Shown here piece by piece: positions 44,814 to 54,451 of a DNA stretch of 64,000 nt. The DNA is from Bifidobacterium sp. ESL0763 (GTDB taxonomy: Bacteria > Actinomycetota > Actinomycetes > Actinomycetales > Bifidobacteriaceae). The stretch's first letter is position 1. Every line of letters begins with the position of its first letter. The stretch is taken from contig NZ_JAQTHW010000002.1 of the NCBI RefSeq assembly GCF_029433395.1, positions 930,001-994,000 of the forward strand. Reading direction: 5' to 3'. The translations under genes were made by a program, and so were the position numbers. The notes beneath the pieces were generated by a model. It had not been told where the DNA came from. It saw nothing but the letters and a program-made list of their open reading frames with translations, and did no database searches.

Positions 44814-45692
44814 ATGCCAGACGAAGACGAGACCCGCCGCGCTCGCGAGGCCGTGACGTTGGCCCGCAAGCGGGCGCTCGACGCCAAGGCCACCAAGATC
44901 CGCGCCTCCGCCCACGACCGTGCCGATGCCATCCGACGCCGTGCCGAATGGCGGGCCTCGACCATCATCGCCAAGGGCGAGGTGCATGCGGCCAAGGTGG
45001 AGGGCATCGTCCCCGCCGAGATCGAACGCAAGACCCGCCTCGACGTGCACGGCCGGCCCAAGCCGCTGCTGCGCGGCTGGATCCACGCCGTTGCCGCTCC
45101 CCTGTCGCTGGCCGCCGGCATCGTGCTCATCTGCCTGGCGCACGGGGCGGCGCTGAAATGGGCGTGCGCCGTGTTCATGACCTGCTCGCTGGTGCTCTTC
45201 ACCAATTCCGCCACCTACCATCTGGGCGACTGGTCGCCGCGCGTCACCGACATCCTGCGCCGCGTCGACCACATGAACATCTTCCTGCTGATCGCCGGCA
45301 CCTACACCCCGGTCTCCTTCGCCCTCGGGCACCAGTGGCGCGACACCATCATCGCGAGCATGTGGGTGTGCACGCTGGCGGCGCTGGTCATCCACGTCAT
45401 CTGGATCAACGCCCCGCGCTGGCTCTACACCTTCGTCTACATCGTCTTCGGCGTCTCCGGCGTGGCCTTCATGGGCCTCTTCTGGACCTCGCCCGCCGCG
45501 GGTCCGGTGGTCGTGGCCCTGCTGGTGGCCGGCGGCGTGTGCTATATCGCCGGCGCCATCGTCTACGCCAGGCGCCGCCCGGACCCCTGGCCCCGCGTCT
45601 TCGGCTTCCACGAGATCTTCCACCTGGGCACCGTCGCCGGCTACGCCTGCCACATAGTCGCCATCTACATGGTCATCGTCGCCCTGCGCTAG
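44814..45692 (+). CDS. hemolysin III/YqfA (PAQR-like) membrane protein with extended N-terminus
   Basis: 292 residues from the ATG at 44814 (GGAGG upstream). The first 75 residues are basic, Ala/Arg-rich and probably helical, and are absent from typical members. Then come seven membrane helices with the family's metal-site signatures: FTNSATYHLGDWS, RRVDHMNIFLLIAGTYTPV and FHEIFHLGTVAGYACHIVAIY. It is related to adiponectin receptors, hence a possible hydrolase of membrane lipids; the hemolysin label is historical. It ends at a strong bidirectional terminator. Confidence 0.92.
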   Translation: MPDEDETRRAREAVTLARKRALDAKATKIRASAHDRADAIRRRAEWRASTIIAKGEVHAAKVEGIVPAEIERKTRLDVHGRPKPLLRGWIHAVAAPLSLAAGIVLICLAHGAALKWACAVFMTCSLVLFTNSATYHLGDWSPRVTDILRRVDHMNIFLLIAGTYTPVSFALGHQWRDTIIASMWVCTLAALVIHVIWINAPRWLYTFVYIVFGVSGVAFMGLFWTSPAAGPVVVALLVAGGVCYIAGAIVYARRRPDPWPRVFGFHEIFHLGTVAGYACHIVAIYMVIVALR

Positions 45693-45710
45693 CCCTCCCC
45701 GGGCATGCGA

Positions 45711-45753
45711 AAGGCGGCGCAACGCCCTTTGATGGGAAGCGTTGCGCCGCCTT
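45711..45753. terminator. 15-bp perfect hairpin between hlyIII-like gene and greA
   Basis: Perfect stem AAGGCGGCGCAACGC/GCGTTGCGCCGCCTT with a 13-nt loop. With its flanking A and T residues it can terminate both convergent units. Confidence 0.85.
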
Positions 45754-45782
45754 GCCGATATCGAACAAGCGATATGCGCCCG

Positions 45783-46265
45783 TTACTTCAGGGGCTTGGC
45801 GTCCTTGATGGTCACGGAGATGTCGCGGCCGTTGGGGGCCTGGTAGCTGACGGTGTCGCCGCTCTTGGCGCCCATGATCGCCGCGCCGATGGGCGATTCC
45901 GGGCTGATGACGTCGTAGTCGGTGGCCACGGCGATGTCGCGCGAGCCAAGCACGTAGACCATCTCGCGGCCAGCCAGCTCCACGGTGACCAGCGAGCCGT
46001 TGCCCACGGTGCCGGCCGGCGGGGCCGTGAGGATCTTGGTGTTGCGCAGCTTGACGATCAGCTCGTTGATGCGTCCCTCGTTCTTGCCTTGCTCCTCGCG
46101 GGCGGCCTGGTAGCCGCCGTTCTCGCTCAGGTCGCCCTCGGCGCGCGCGGTGGCTATGCGCTGGGTGATCTCGTCACGATAGTCGCCCTGGCGGTACGCC
46201 AGTTCCTTCTGGAGCTTCTCGAACGCCTCCTGCGTGAGCAGTACGGTCTTTTCTTCCTCTGCCAT
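45783..46265 (-). CDS. greA: transcription elongation factor GreA
   Basis: 160 residues. Rescues backtracked RNA polymerase by stimulating transcript cleavage. The N-terminal coiled coil contains the catalytic acidic tip (ARAEGDLSENGGYQAAREEQGKNEGRI, about 39-65), and the C-terminal FKBP-like domain ends with SPIGAAIMGAKSGDTVSY. AAGGGG precedes the ATG at 46265. It lies 64 bp downstream of the FKBP gene on the same strand, probably in the same operon. Confidence 0.97.
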   Translation of the reverse strand: MAEEEKTVLLTQEAFEKLQKELAYRQGDYRDEITQRIATARAEGDLSENGGYQAAREEQGKNEGRINELIVKLRNTKILTAPPAGTVGNGSLVTVELAGREMVYVLGSRDIAVATDYDVISPESPIGAAIMGAKSGDTVSYQAPNGRDISVTIKDAKPLK

Positions 46266-46329
46266 GAATAACCCCTTAGCTTCGTTGATGTGTGGGTGAT
46301 GGGTGGATTCGCCTCGGCGCGGGCGCGGC

Positions 46330-46737
46330 TCAGCGCTTTGCGACGATGTCGATGACGAAGACGAGCGTGTCGTCGCCGCCGATGCCGGCCTGGGGCATGC
46401 CACGGCGCCCGTAGCCGTATTCCGGCGGGATGGAGACCACGAGCCTGGAGCCGACGTTGTGGCCCGGCACCGTGCGGTCCCAGCCCTGGATGACCTGGCC
46501 GACGCCGATGCCGAAGCTGGCCGGCTGGCCGCGGTCGAAGCTCGAGTCGAAGGGCGTGTCCTTGCCCCAGACCACGCCGTGGTAGTTGACGCTGATCGTG
46601 TCGCCGGCGCGCACCATGGGCCCGTCGCCCTCCACCAGTTCGACGGACTTGAGTCCCGCGGGCGCCGGGCCGGCGGGGAAATCGATCTTGGGGCTGGCGC
46701 CGAACTCGGCGTTCACTTCGGGCATGTTCGCAGCCAT
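46330..46737 (-). CDS. FKBP-type peptidyl-prolyl cis-trans isomerase
   Basis: 135 residues, one FKBP domain without a signal peptide. Seen: ISVNYHGVVWGKDTPFDSSFDRGQPASFGIGVGQVIQGWDRTVPGHNVG, SRLVVSIPPEYGYG and DTLVFVIDIV. It assists proline isomerisation in the cytoplasm. AAGGAGG lies five bases before the ATG at 46737; the upstream frame is not protein-like. Clustered with greA. Confidence 0.96.
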   Translation of the reverse strand: MAANMPEVNAEFGASPKIDFPAGPAPAGLKSVELVEGDGPMVRAGDTISVNYHGVVWGKDTPFDSSFDRGQPASFGIGVGQVIQGWDRTVPGHNVGSRLVVSIPPEYGYGRRGMPQAGIGGDDTLVFVIDIVAKR

Positions 46738-46860
46738 CTCAGGCCTCCTTGTTAGATTCGCAATGTCATTCAGGTTAGCACCACCGCGGACGCGTCGGCG
46801 TCCGGAGCGGCAAAACGTGCGCAAAAACGTGACACCGGCGGGCGTGCGCGGCGGAGCCTC

Positions 46861-48321
46861 TCAGCACTCCACGACGTTGACGGCGAGGCCTCCCTTGGAG
46901 GTCTCCTTGTATTCGCTCATCATGTCGGCGCCGGTGTCCTTCATCGTCTTGATGGCCTGGTCGAGGCTGACCATGTGCGAGCCGTCGCCCAGCAGCGAGA
47001 CGCGCACGGCGTTGACGGCGGTGTTGGCGGCCATGGCGTTGCGCTCGATGCAGGGGATCTGCACCAGGCCGCCCACCGGGTCGCAGGTCAGCCCCAGATG
47101 GTGCTCGATGCCGATCTCGGCGGCGTTCTCGACCTGCGCCGGGGTGCCGCCCATCACCTCGCACAGCCCGGCGGCGGCCATGGAGCAGGCGGATCCCACC
47201 TCGCCCTGGCAGCCGACCTCCGCTCCGGAGATCGAGGCGTTGCGCTTGAAGAGGTAGCCGACCGCGCCGGCGGCCAGCAGGAAGCGGATCACGCCGTCCT
47301 CGTCGGCCGATCCGGCGAAATGCCAGTAGTATTCCAGCACCGCGGGGATGATGCCCGCCGAGCCGTTGGTGGGCGCGGTGACGATGCGCCCTCCCCCGGC
47401 GTTCTCCTCGTTGACGGCCATGGCGAACAGGTCGACCCAGGTGCATTCGGAGGATTCCATCGCCACGTCGGGCCGGCGCACGTCGCGGTTGAGGATGTCG
47501 GCGTTGCCGGCGAGCCGCCGGTAGATCTTGGGGGCGCGCCGCGGCACGTCCAGTCCGCCGGGCAGCGTCTTCTGGGTGCTGGTGCATCCCGCGTAGATGC
47601 AGTCGCTCATGCTGTGCCAGACGCGCAGCAGGTCGGCGCGCACGTCCTCGGCCGGACGCACCGCGGTCTCGTTGGCCCATACGATCTGCGAGATGCTTTT
47701 GCCCTCGCGCTGGCACAGGGCGACCAGCTCGTCGCCGGAATGGAAGTGGTAGGGCGCCTCGGGGGCGAAGTCATCGTCGTCGTCCACGTCCTCGTCGGCG
47801 AACGTGGAGCCCTCCGGGGCCTTGTCGTGGATGCCGATGAGCAGGTCGTCGGCGTGGCCCTGGCGCACGAAGCCGCCGCCGATGGAGTACCAGACCTGTT
47901 CGTCGAGCTTGCCTCCCTCGGCGTCATAGGCCTCGAAGCGCAGCCCGTTGGGATGGGGCGCCAGGCGCTTCCACTGCTCGAAGACGACGTCGCGGCCGTA
48001 GTCGAAGGCGATCGCGTGGCTGCCGCCGAGCCGCAGCGTGCCGCTGTTCTCGCATTCGTCCTTGATGTTGAGCAGATGCTCGGTGTCGACCGTGGCGGGC
48101 ACGTTGCCCTCCAGGCCGGCCACCACGGCGCGGTCGGTGCCGTGGCCGAGGCCCGTGAGCGACAGCGAGCCGTAGAGCGTCGCCCGCACACGGGCGGTGC
48201 GTTCAAGCCGCTGCGTGCGCCGCAGCGAGGTGACGAAACGCGACGCGGCGACCATCGGGCCGACGGTGTGCGAGGAGCTGGGCCCCACGCCGATCTTGAA
48301 CATATCGAGAATACTGAACAT
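46861..48321 (-). CDS. sdaA: L-serine ammonia-lyase, single-chain iron-sulfur type
   Basis: 486 residues. Deaminates L-serine to pyruvate with a [4Fe-4S] cluster. Seen: [46 protein letters not shown], cluster cysteines in [30 protein letters not shown] and [18 protein letters not shown], and a C-terminal Cys (NVVEC) like the tail-in-mouth Cys of related enzymes. An Asp-rich insert (DEDVDDDDD, about 200-209) makes it longer than the 454-residue E. coli SdaA. ATGs at 48330 and 48339 are alternative starts; ribosome sites are weak for all. Confidence 0.95.
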   Translation of the reverse strand: MFSILDMFKIGVGPSSSHTVGPMVAASRFVTSLRRTQRLERTARVRATLYGSLSLTGLGHGTDRAVVAGLEGNVPATVDTEHLLNIKDECENSGTLRLGGSHAIAFDYGRDVVFEQWKRLAPHPNGLRFEAYDAEGGKLDEQVWYSIGGGFVRQGHADDLLIGIHDKAPEGSTFADEDVDDDDDFAPEAPYHFHSGDELVALCQREGKSISQIVWANETAVRPAEDVRADLLRVWHSMSDCIYAGCTSTQKTLPGGLDVPRRAPKIYRRLAGNADILNRDVRRPDVAMESSECTWVDLFAMAVNEENAGGGRIVTAPTNGSAGIIPAVLEYYWHFAGSADEDGVIRFLLAAGAVGYLFKRNASISGAEVGCQGEVGSACSMAAAGLCEVMGGTPAQVENAAEIGIEHHLGLTCDPVGGLVQIPCIERNAMAANTAVNAVRVSLLGDGSHMVSLDQAIKTMKDTGADMMSEYKETSKGGLAVNVVEC

Positions 48322-48417
48322 TCTGCCCATTCTAGTCATCGCCCGACCCGTGGCAACGCCCACGGCACAACGCGGGGCGACTGCTGCCTCACATATCGGG
48401 CGCACGGATGCGCCATC

Positions 48418-48512
48418 GTGCGCAGGCCACGCCCGCGCCGGCGGCTAGGCCTTCTTCCTGGCGTCGGTCTTCACCAGCAGCACCACCAGCGCGCAGGCCA
48501 CGCCCGCGCCGG
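48418..48512. repeat. 23-bp direct repeat spanning the 3' end of the MFS gene
   Basis: A 23-bp sequence beginning GCGCAGGCCACGCC occurs at about 48420-48442 (just after the MFS stop codon) and at about 48490-48512 (inside its C-terminal codons, encoding AGAGVACA). The spacing is about 70 bp. Confidence 0.75.
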
Positions 48513-49719
48513 CCAGGAAGAGGAACGCGTTGGTGAACGAGCCGCCCGAGGCCTTGATCAGCTGCCCGATGAGCATCGGGGCGATGAAGCCGCCGAGGGT
48601 GCCGCCGGTGTTGACCACGCCGATGGAGGAGCCGATGATCTCGGCGTCCATGATCTTGTGCGGCCAGGTGAAGATGCCGGTGAACGCCAGGGTGCACACG
48701 ATGCTGATGATGATGAGCAGGACCAGGGAGAGCACCAGGTTGCGCGACATCACGAAGGCGACGATCAGCGCCGCCACGATGAGGCAGGACCCGGCGACCG
48801 CGGCCTTCTCGCGGCCGAGGAAGAGCTTGGAGAGCAGCGACCCGGAGAAGATGGTGGCGGCCGTGGAGAACACGGCGTTGATGGCGAGCAGCAGGCTGGC
48901 CTGGTTGATCGTCAGGGAGAAGGTCTTGGTGATGTAGGACGGAAGCCATGACATGTTGCCGTAGAGCACCAGGTTCAGCAGCAGCATGGCCAGGAAGAGG
49001 ACCAGCACGTTGCGGTTGGTGATGACGTCCTTGAAGCCGACCTTGGGGGCGTCGGCCCTGGCGGCCGCCTCGTCGCCGGCCCGCGCCTCGGACTTGGCCT
49101 TGGCCGCCCGGGCCGCCTCACCCTTGTGGGAGGGCACGAAGATGGCGATGAGCATGAAGGCGAGCAGGTAGAGCGCGCCGAGCACGTCGTAGGCGATCCT
49201 CCAGTTGGCCGTGACCAGCTGCGCGCCGAGCGTGTAGGCCAGGATGCCGCCGATGCCGGAGGTCGACAGGATCAGCGACTGGACGAAGGTGCGCCGCTCG
49301 CGCGGGAAGTTCTCGGCGACGGCCTTGGTGCAGCTGGGCGGATAGCCGCCGTGGCCCATGCCCGCGAAGAAGCGCATGACCATGAAGAGCACCAGTCCGC
49401 TCATCGCCCCGAAGAGGAAGGCGAAGGCCGCGATGACGAGCACGGAGACCATGAGCACGCGCTTGGCGCCGAACCTGTCGGCCAGCCAGCCGCCGGGGAT
49501 CTGCATGAGCGAGTAGCCCAGGAAGAACGCCGACATGATCAGGCCCGTCTGCCCCGCGTCAAGGTGGAAACGCGAGGAGATGGGGATGATGGCCGTCGAG
49601 ATCATGCTCTTGTCCATGTAGACCACCGAGTAACCGGCCATGAGCGCGACGATGAGCATCGCGCCTCCCCGTCTCCCGGCCGTCATGCCGCCTTCTCCTG
49701 CCGTTGCCACCTTTGCCAT
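48445..49719 (-). CDS. MFS transporter, anion:cation symporter (ACS)-like
   Basis: 424 residues, 12 predicted membrane helices. The conserved MFS loop GGWLADRFGAKRV (about 76-88) and GMGHGGYPPSCTKAVAENFPRERRT are typical of the ACS branch, which carries organic anions such as hexuronates, glucarate or phthalate. The substrate cannot be assigned. AAAGGTGG precedes the ATG. A -10 TATACT and a possible GntR-type inverted repeat lie upstream. The region just past its stop codon repeats part of its own C-terminal coding sequence. Confidence 0.88.
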   Translation of the reverse strand: MAKVATAGEGGMTAGRRGGAMLIVALMAGYSVVYMDKSMISTAIIPISSRFHLDAGQTGLIMSAFFLGYSLMQIPGGWLADRFGAKRVLMVSVLVIAAFAFLFGAMSGLVLFMVMRFFAGMGHGGYPPSCTKAVAENFPRERRTFVQSLILSTSGIGGILAYTLGAQLVTANWRIAYDVLGALYLLAFMLIAIFVPSHKGEAARAAKAKSEARAGDEAAARADAPKVGFKDVITNRNVLVLFLAMLLLNLVLYGNMSWLPSYITKTFSLTINQASLLLAINAVFSTAATIFSGSLLSKLFLGREKAAVAGSCLIVAALIVAFVMSRNLVLSLVLLIIISIVCTLAFTGIFTWPHKIMDAEIIGSSIGVVNTGGTLGGFIAPMLIGQLIKASGGSFTNAFLFLAGAGVACALVVLLVKTDARKKA

Positions 49720-49758
49720 ATCGGTCCACCTTTGTCGGAATTTGATAGGTTGCGGGCC

Positions 49759-49798
49759 AGTATAAGGCGGCCTGCGCGCCGGCGGTCATGCGTTGACC
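49759..49798 (-). promoter_or_regulatory. candidate promoter and operator of the MFS gene
   Basis: On the minus strand a -10 TATACT (49764-49759), with the inverted repeat GGTCA-ACGCA-TGACC (49798-49784) covering the -35 zone. The repeat resembles FadR-branch GntR operators (GTCA-n5-TGAC). No clear -35 hexamer. Confidence 0.45.
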
Positions 49799-49917
49799 AG
49801 TTAGTGAGATGGAGAATTAAGCGGCACAGCGGAAACAAGGAAATCGGCGTGGCGGAAAGAGAAATGATGCCACATGCGCAATACCAATAACGTACCGTTG
49901 CCTCGACGATCAAGCGG

Positions 49918-49998
49918 TACTCCCGGTGGGACTCGAACCCACAAGCCAATGGCGGCTGATTTTAAGTCAGCTGCGTCTACCAATTCCGCCACGGGAGC
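49918..49998 (-). tRNA. tRNA-Leu (anticodon TAA)
   Basis: 81-nt class II tRNA: acceptor GCTCCCG pairs with CGGGAGT, D arm with GAATTGGTAGAC, anticodon arm GCTGA-CTTAAAA-TCAGC giving TAA, a long variable arm (CGCC-ATT-GGC-type stem), T loop TTCGAGT, discriminator A. It reads the rare UUA codon and is the counterpart of Streptomyces bldA. Confidence 0.96.
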
Positions 49999-50211
49999 AC
50001 ATCGGCACCAGGCCGACAGATGCCCATTATGTCATATGCCCTCTACCCGTTTCGGGTACCTTGTGGACGTCGCAGACAGGCATCGAAAACGGCCTGGGCA
50101 GCCTCTTCCACCCAGCCCACGCGCGTGGCGTCGATGCCCGCTCCCATCGCTTCGACAATGACGCGTGGAGAAGCCATCCGTCAGCTGCCAGCCGCTATAT
50201 CAGCCATCTCC

Positions 50212-50233
50212 TGTGGGTTCGAGTCCCACCGGG
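50212..50233 (+). repeat. orphan tRNA T-arm fragment, inverted copy of the tRNA-Leu(TAA) 3' region
   Basis: 22 nt (starting TGTGGGTTCGAG) identical to the T arm and part of the acceptor of tRNA-Leu(TAA), but on the opposite strand 270 bp away. No matching 5' half is found within tRNA distance, so it is a fragment and not a gene. Confidence 0.7.
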
Positions 50234-50250
50234 GTACTTCATGAACGTCC

Positions 50251-51276
50251 TCAGCCCCGCAGCAGCCTCATACCGTAGTCGAGGACGATGCCGTCGAGCA
50301 GGCCGTGGTCGCTGGAGACGAACGAGTCGATGGGCTGGCCGTGGTCGGCGCTCGCCGCCTCGCTGACCCGCCTCAGCACGCGGTTCCAGACCAGCGCGCC
50401 TCCGCCCACCACGTCGACGCGGCCGGGATGGATGGTCTTGTAGGTGGCGCGTTCGGCACGGGTCATCTTGAGGAAGCGGTCGTCGACGGCGAAGACGTCC
50501 TGGTTGACCACGCGCACACCGTCGACCTTGCTGTGGTCGTATTCCTTGAGCCCCAGCACCAGAGCGGTCATCGTGGTCACCGATCCGGAGACGCCGATGA
50601 TGGTGCGCGCCCTGCCCGCGGGCACATGTTCGAACGCCTCGTCGATATGCCGGTCGATGTCCGCCTCGGCCTCGGCGATCTGCGCGGCGGTGGGCGGGTC
50701 GTCGCGCAGGTGGCGCTCGGTCATGCGCACCGATCCGATGTTCATCGAGAAGGCGGCCTGCACCTGGGTGGCCGGCGCCGTCTGCCCGTCGCCGCCGAGC
50801 ACCATCTCGGTCGACCCTCCGCCCAGGTCGACCACGAGGTATGGGGCGGCCAACCCGTCGCGCGGCACGATGCTGGTGGCGCCGAGGAAGCTCAGCGCGG
50901 CCTCCTCGGTGCCGGCGATGACCTCGGGGCGCACGCCGAGGATGGATTCGATGCCGTCCTCGAACTCCTGGCGGTTCGCGGCGTCACGCGTGGCCGAGGT
51001 GGCCACGAAGCGCAGGCCGTCGACCGGATGGCGGCCGAGCACCTCGGCGAACTCGTGGGCGGCGGTGTAGGCGCGTTGCAGGGCGTCATCGGAGAACCGG
51101 TGGTTCTTGTCGACGTCCTCGCCCAGGCGGATGACGCGCAGCAATCTGGGCACAATGTCCTCGCCGGTGCCGTCGGCCCGCACCCGCGAGATCTTCAGGC
51201 GTATCGAATTGGTGCCGCAGTCGATGCCCGCGACCGTCACCGATTTCCCCGACGGCATGTCCGTTCCGTGTTCCAT
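50251..51276 (-). CDS. ppx: Ppx/GppA family phosphatase
   Basis: 341 residues. Actin-like ATPase fold: phosphate-1 motif VAGIDCGTNSIRLKI, conserved Glu in AGTEEAALSFLG, VDLGGGSTEMVLG, IGVSGSVTTMTAL and VVGGGALVW. Exopolyphosphatase or pppGpp phosphatase; the actinobacterial Ppx2-like position downstream of eno, ftsB and DUF501 is conserved, and these short versions tend to act on polyphosphate. AAGG precedes the ATG at 51276. Last gene of its cluster. Confidence 0.93.
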   Translation of the reverse strand: MEHGTDMPSGKSVTVAGIDCGTNSIRLKISRVRADGTGEDIVPRLLRVIRLGEDVDKNHRFSDDALQRAYTAAHEFAEVLGRHPVDGLRFVATSATRDAANRQEFEDGIESILGVRPEVIAGTEEAALSFLGATSIVPRDGLAAPYLVVDLGGGSTEMVLGGDGQTAPATQVQAAFSMNIGSVRMTERHLRDDPPTAAQIAEAEADIDRHIDEAFEHVPAGRARTIIGVSGSVTTMTALVLGLKEYDHSKVDGVRVVNQDVFAVDDRFLKMTRAERATYKTIHPGRVDVVGGGALVWNRVLRRVSEAASADHGQPIDSFVSSDHGLLDGIVLDYGMRLLRG

Positions 51277-51428
51277 CCTTGCTTCCCTCCGCGATCATGG
51301 CGCCCTCGGGCGTCTTCCTCCGCGTCTTGACGTTTGCTCCAATGACCTGGCACTGCGGCCTTCGCATTCCGTTCACCGGCCTCGGCTCGGCCTGTCCGAT
51401 CCGACCACTCCGCCCCAGCCAGTCGCCC

Positions 51429-52130
51429 CTACTCCCCCGGCTCGTCCAGCGTCGTGGTGCAGCGGCAGACCGTGGGGTCGAATTCGTCGGCGATGCGTTC
51501 CAGGACCATGTCGCCGATGGGGTTGGCGCCCCGGCCCATCACCAGCGTCTGCGCCAGGATGGCGTGCAGGCATTTGACGCGCACCGGCATGCCGCCCGCG
51601 CTCGTGCCCTTGATGTGTTCCTCGCTGTCGCCCACGCGTTCGGCCAGCTCGTGGCGGAAGGCGAGGTAGAGCCTGTGGGCGCGCTCGTAGGCGGCATGGA
51701 CCTGCTCGTCATGTTCGACGAGTTCGGTATAGTCCTTCATCGTCCCGTCGGCCTCCACGTGGGAGACGGCCTTGACGGCCTCGGGGCTGGTCAGGTAGCA
51801 GGTGGTGGGGAACGGCGTGCCGTCGGGCAGCTGGGGCCTGGTGACCACGGCCAGCGGTCTGCCGCACACGCACCGAGCGCCCACGGCCACCATGCCGCGG
51901 GGGTAGCGTCCGAGCTGCTTGCCGGCCATGGCGATGTCCCTGTCGGTGGCGGGGTCGGCCATCACCCGGTCGACCAGCGCCTGGGCCTGCCGCTCAAGGA
52001 CTTGCTGCGAATTCGTCTCGTCGCCAACCGATGGCGCGTGTGCTTGCCGTTGTTCCAAACCGCGATGCCTTCCTTTTGAAAACCAAGGCGTCGATCCGGC
52101 TCCGGCCGCATCGACTTCCGTTTCGTTCAC
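51429..52130 (-). CDS. DUF501 family protein
   Basis: 233 residues; the first 40 are variable. The conserved block begins at RDIAMAGKQLGRYPRGMVAVGARCVCGRPLAVVTRPQL and contains a possible metal site (C-x-C-GRP with later CLH and CRC), then PFPTTCYLTSPEAVKAVSHVEADG and GTSAGGMPVRVKCLHAILA. Function unknown. It is one of the conserved eno-ftsB-DUF501-ppx group, which suggests a link to cell division or envelope growth. Confidence 0.9.
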   Translation of the reverse strand: MNETEVDAAGAGSTPWFSKGRHRGLEQRQAHAPSVGDETNSQQVLERQAQALVDRVMADPATDRDIAMAGKQLGRYPRGMVAVGARCVCGRPLAVVTRPQLPDGTPFPTTCYLTSPEAVKAVSHVEADGTMKDYTELVEHDEQVHAAYERAHRLYLAFRHELAERVGDSEEHIKGTSAGGMPVRVKCLHAILAQTLVMGRGANPIGDMVLERIADEFDPTVCRCTTTLDEPGE

Positions 52131-52248
52131 GTCTGTCTACCCGCCTATCCAAGCATATGGCGTCGAACGCCGTCAGACGTCCTGCCGTCAGGCGCCTCGT
52201 CGCCACGTTGTCTGGCCATACCGGTCAATCGACTCGCCCAGGCTGCCG

Positions 52249-52938
52249 CTAGCTGCGGGCTGCCGACTTGGATTCCCGCGACTTCGACCGGGCCGTCGCC
52301 TTGTCCGCCTTGGCTTTCTTCTTGGAATCCCGCTTCTTGGCGTCCTTTTTCCTGTCGGTTTTCGCCTTGTCGTCCGACTTCGTGCCGGACTCGCCCGTGT
52401 CGCTTGACGTCGGCGTCATGTCCTTGCGCTGCGAGGGCAGCGGCTCGTCGGCCTTCTTGAAGCCGTAGGCCAGCTCGCTGTACCACGGCAGGGCGCGCGA
52501 GTCCTCGTCGGGGCTCACCGTCTTGGCCTCGTCCTTGGACTTGATGCCGGTGACCGCCTCGGGATGCTCCACATGAATCGACTGCTCGCCGGGAAAGACG
52601 AAACCGAGCCGCTGCCTGGCCTGGGCGGTGACGTATGCCTTGTCGTTCCAGCGCGAGATGTCGTTCTCGAGGTTCGCCTTCTTGGTGACCAGCTGGGATT
52701 CCTGGCGTTTGAGGCCGTTGAGCTCGGTGACGCTCTGGCTGTAGCTGAAGATGGTGGTGGCCAGCTGGATGACGCCCAGGGCCACGACGACCACGACGAT
52801 GAAGAGGGCGAGCGGGCCGAAGTCCCCCCTCTTCGCTTTCCGCTTCGTCTTCGATGTCGCGTTGGCGCGCCCGGTGCCACGCCCGGTGGCATGACCGGTG
52901 TTGCGGCCGGTGGCGCGTTCGCGGCTCGATGTGCTCAT
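52249..52938 (-). CDS. ftsB: septum formation initiator FtsB/DivIC
   Basis: 229 residues. A basic cytoplasmic N-terminus, one membrane helix (about 40-62, PLALFIVVVVVALGVIQLATTIF), an extracytoplasmic coiled coil (ELNGLKRQESQLVTKKANLENDISRWND) and AQARQRLGFVFPGE, the typical DivIC end. The Lys/Ser-rich tail of about 70 residues is extra. It forms the FtsQ-B-L complex. No ribosome site precedes the ATG at 52938; a leaderless or eno-dependent transcript is possible. Confidence 0.9.
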   Translation of the reverse strand: MSTSSRERATGRNTGHATGRGTGRANATSKTKRKAKRGDFGPLALFIVVVVVALGVIQLATTIFSYSQSVTELNGLKRQESQLVTKKANLENDISRWNDKAYVTAQARQRLGFVFPGEQSIHVEHPEAVTGIKSKDEAKTVSPDEDSRALPWYSELAYGFKKADEPLPSQRKDMTPTSSDTGESGTKSDDKAKTDRKKDAKKRDSKKKAKADKATARSKSRESKSAARS

Positions 52939-52939
52939 A

Positions 52940-52986
52940 TAACAAGAAATTACCCGTCGCATTCGACTTGCTGCGGATGCGACGGG
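52940..52986 (-). terminator. terminator between eno and ftsB
   Basis: Ten-bp perfect stem CCCGTCGCAT/ATGCGACGGG (52977-52986 and 52953-52962) with a 14-nt loop, followed on the minus strand by TAATTTCTTGTT. It separates eno from ftsB at least partly. Confidence 0.75.
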
Positions 52987-53058
52987 CAATCAGATCACCT
53001 CATGCCTTGGCACGCGGGCCACGGGCGATGCCCATGGCGCAAACATGCCGAAGCGGGG

Positions 53059-54363
<1,305 letters not shown>

Positions 54364-54390
54364 TTACAGTTGACTACATTATCGGTTTCC

Positions 54391-54420
54391 AGCTTACCGG
54401 CTTTGTTGGACGAAAAGCAA
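54391..54420 (-). promoter_or_regulatory. predicted eno promoter
   Basis: -35 TTGCTT (54420-54415), 18-bp spacer, -10 TAAGCT (54396-54391), 37 bp before the GTG start. Confidence 0.5.
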
Positions 54421-54437
54421 GACAGGAAGCCGATTGT

Positions 54438-54451
54438 CGTTAGCGTTCACA
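54438..54451. promoter_or_regulatory. degenerate LacI-type (AraQ-like) box upstream of eno
   Basis: On the minus strand TGTGAACGCTAACG agrees with TGTGAGCGCTCACA at 11 of 14 positions. It lies 17 bp upstream of the predicted eno -35 and overlaps the mfd stop codon. The near-identical geometry to the perfect pyk box (19 bp) supports it. Confidence 0.5.

Noticed and set aside
50040..50240. Full tRNA gene ending in the T arm at 50212-50233
   Set aside because: An acceptor-like TACCTTG/CGGGGTA pairing exists but needs about 175 nt between the ends and no anticodon arm fits.
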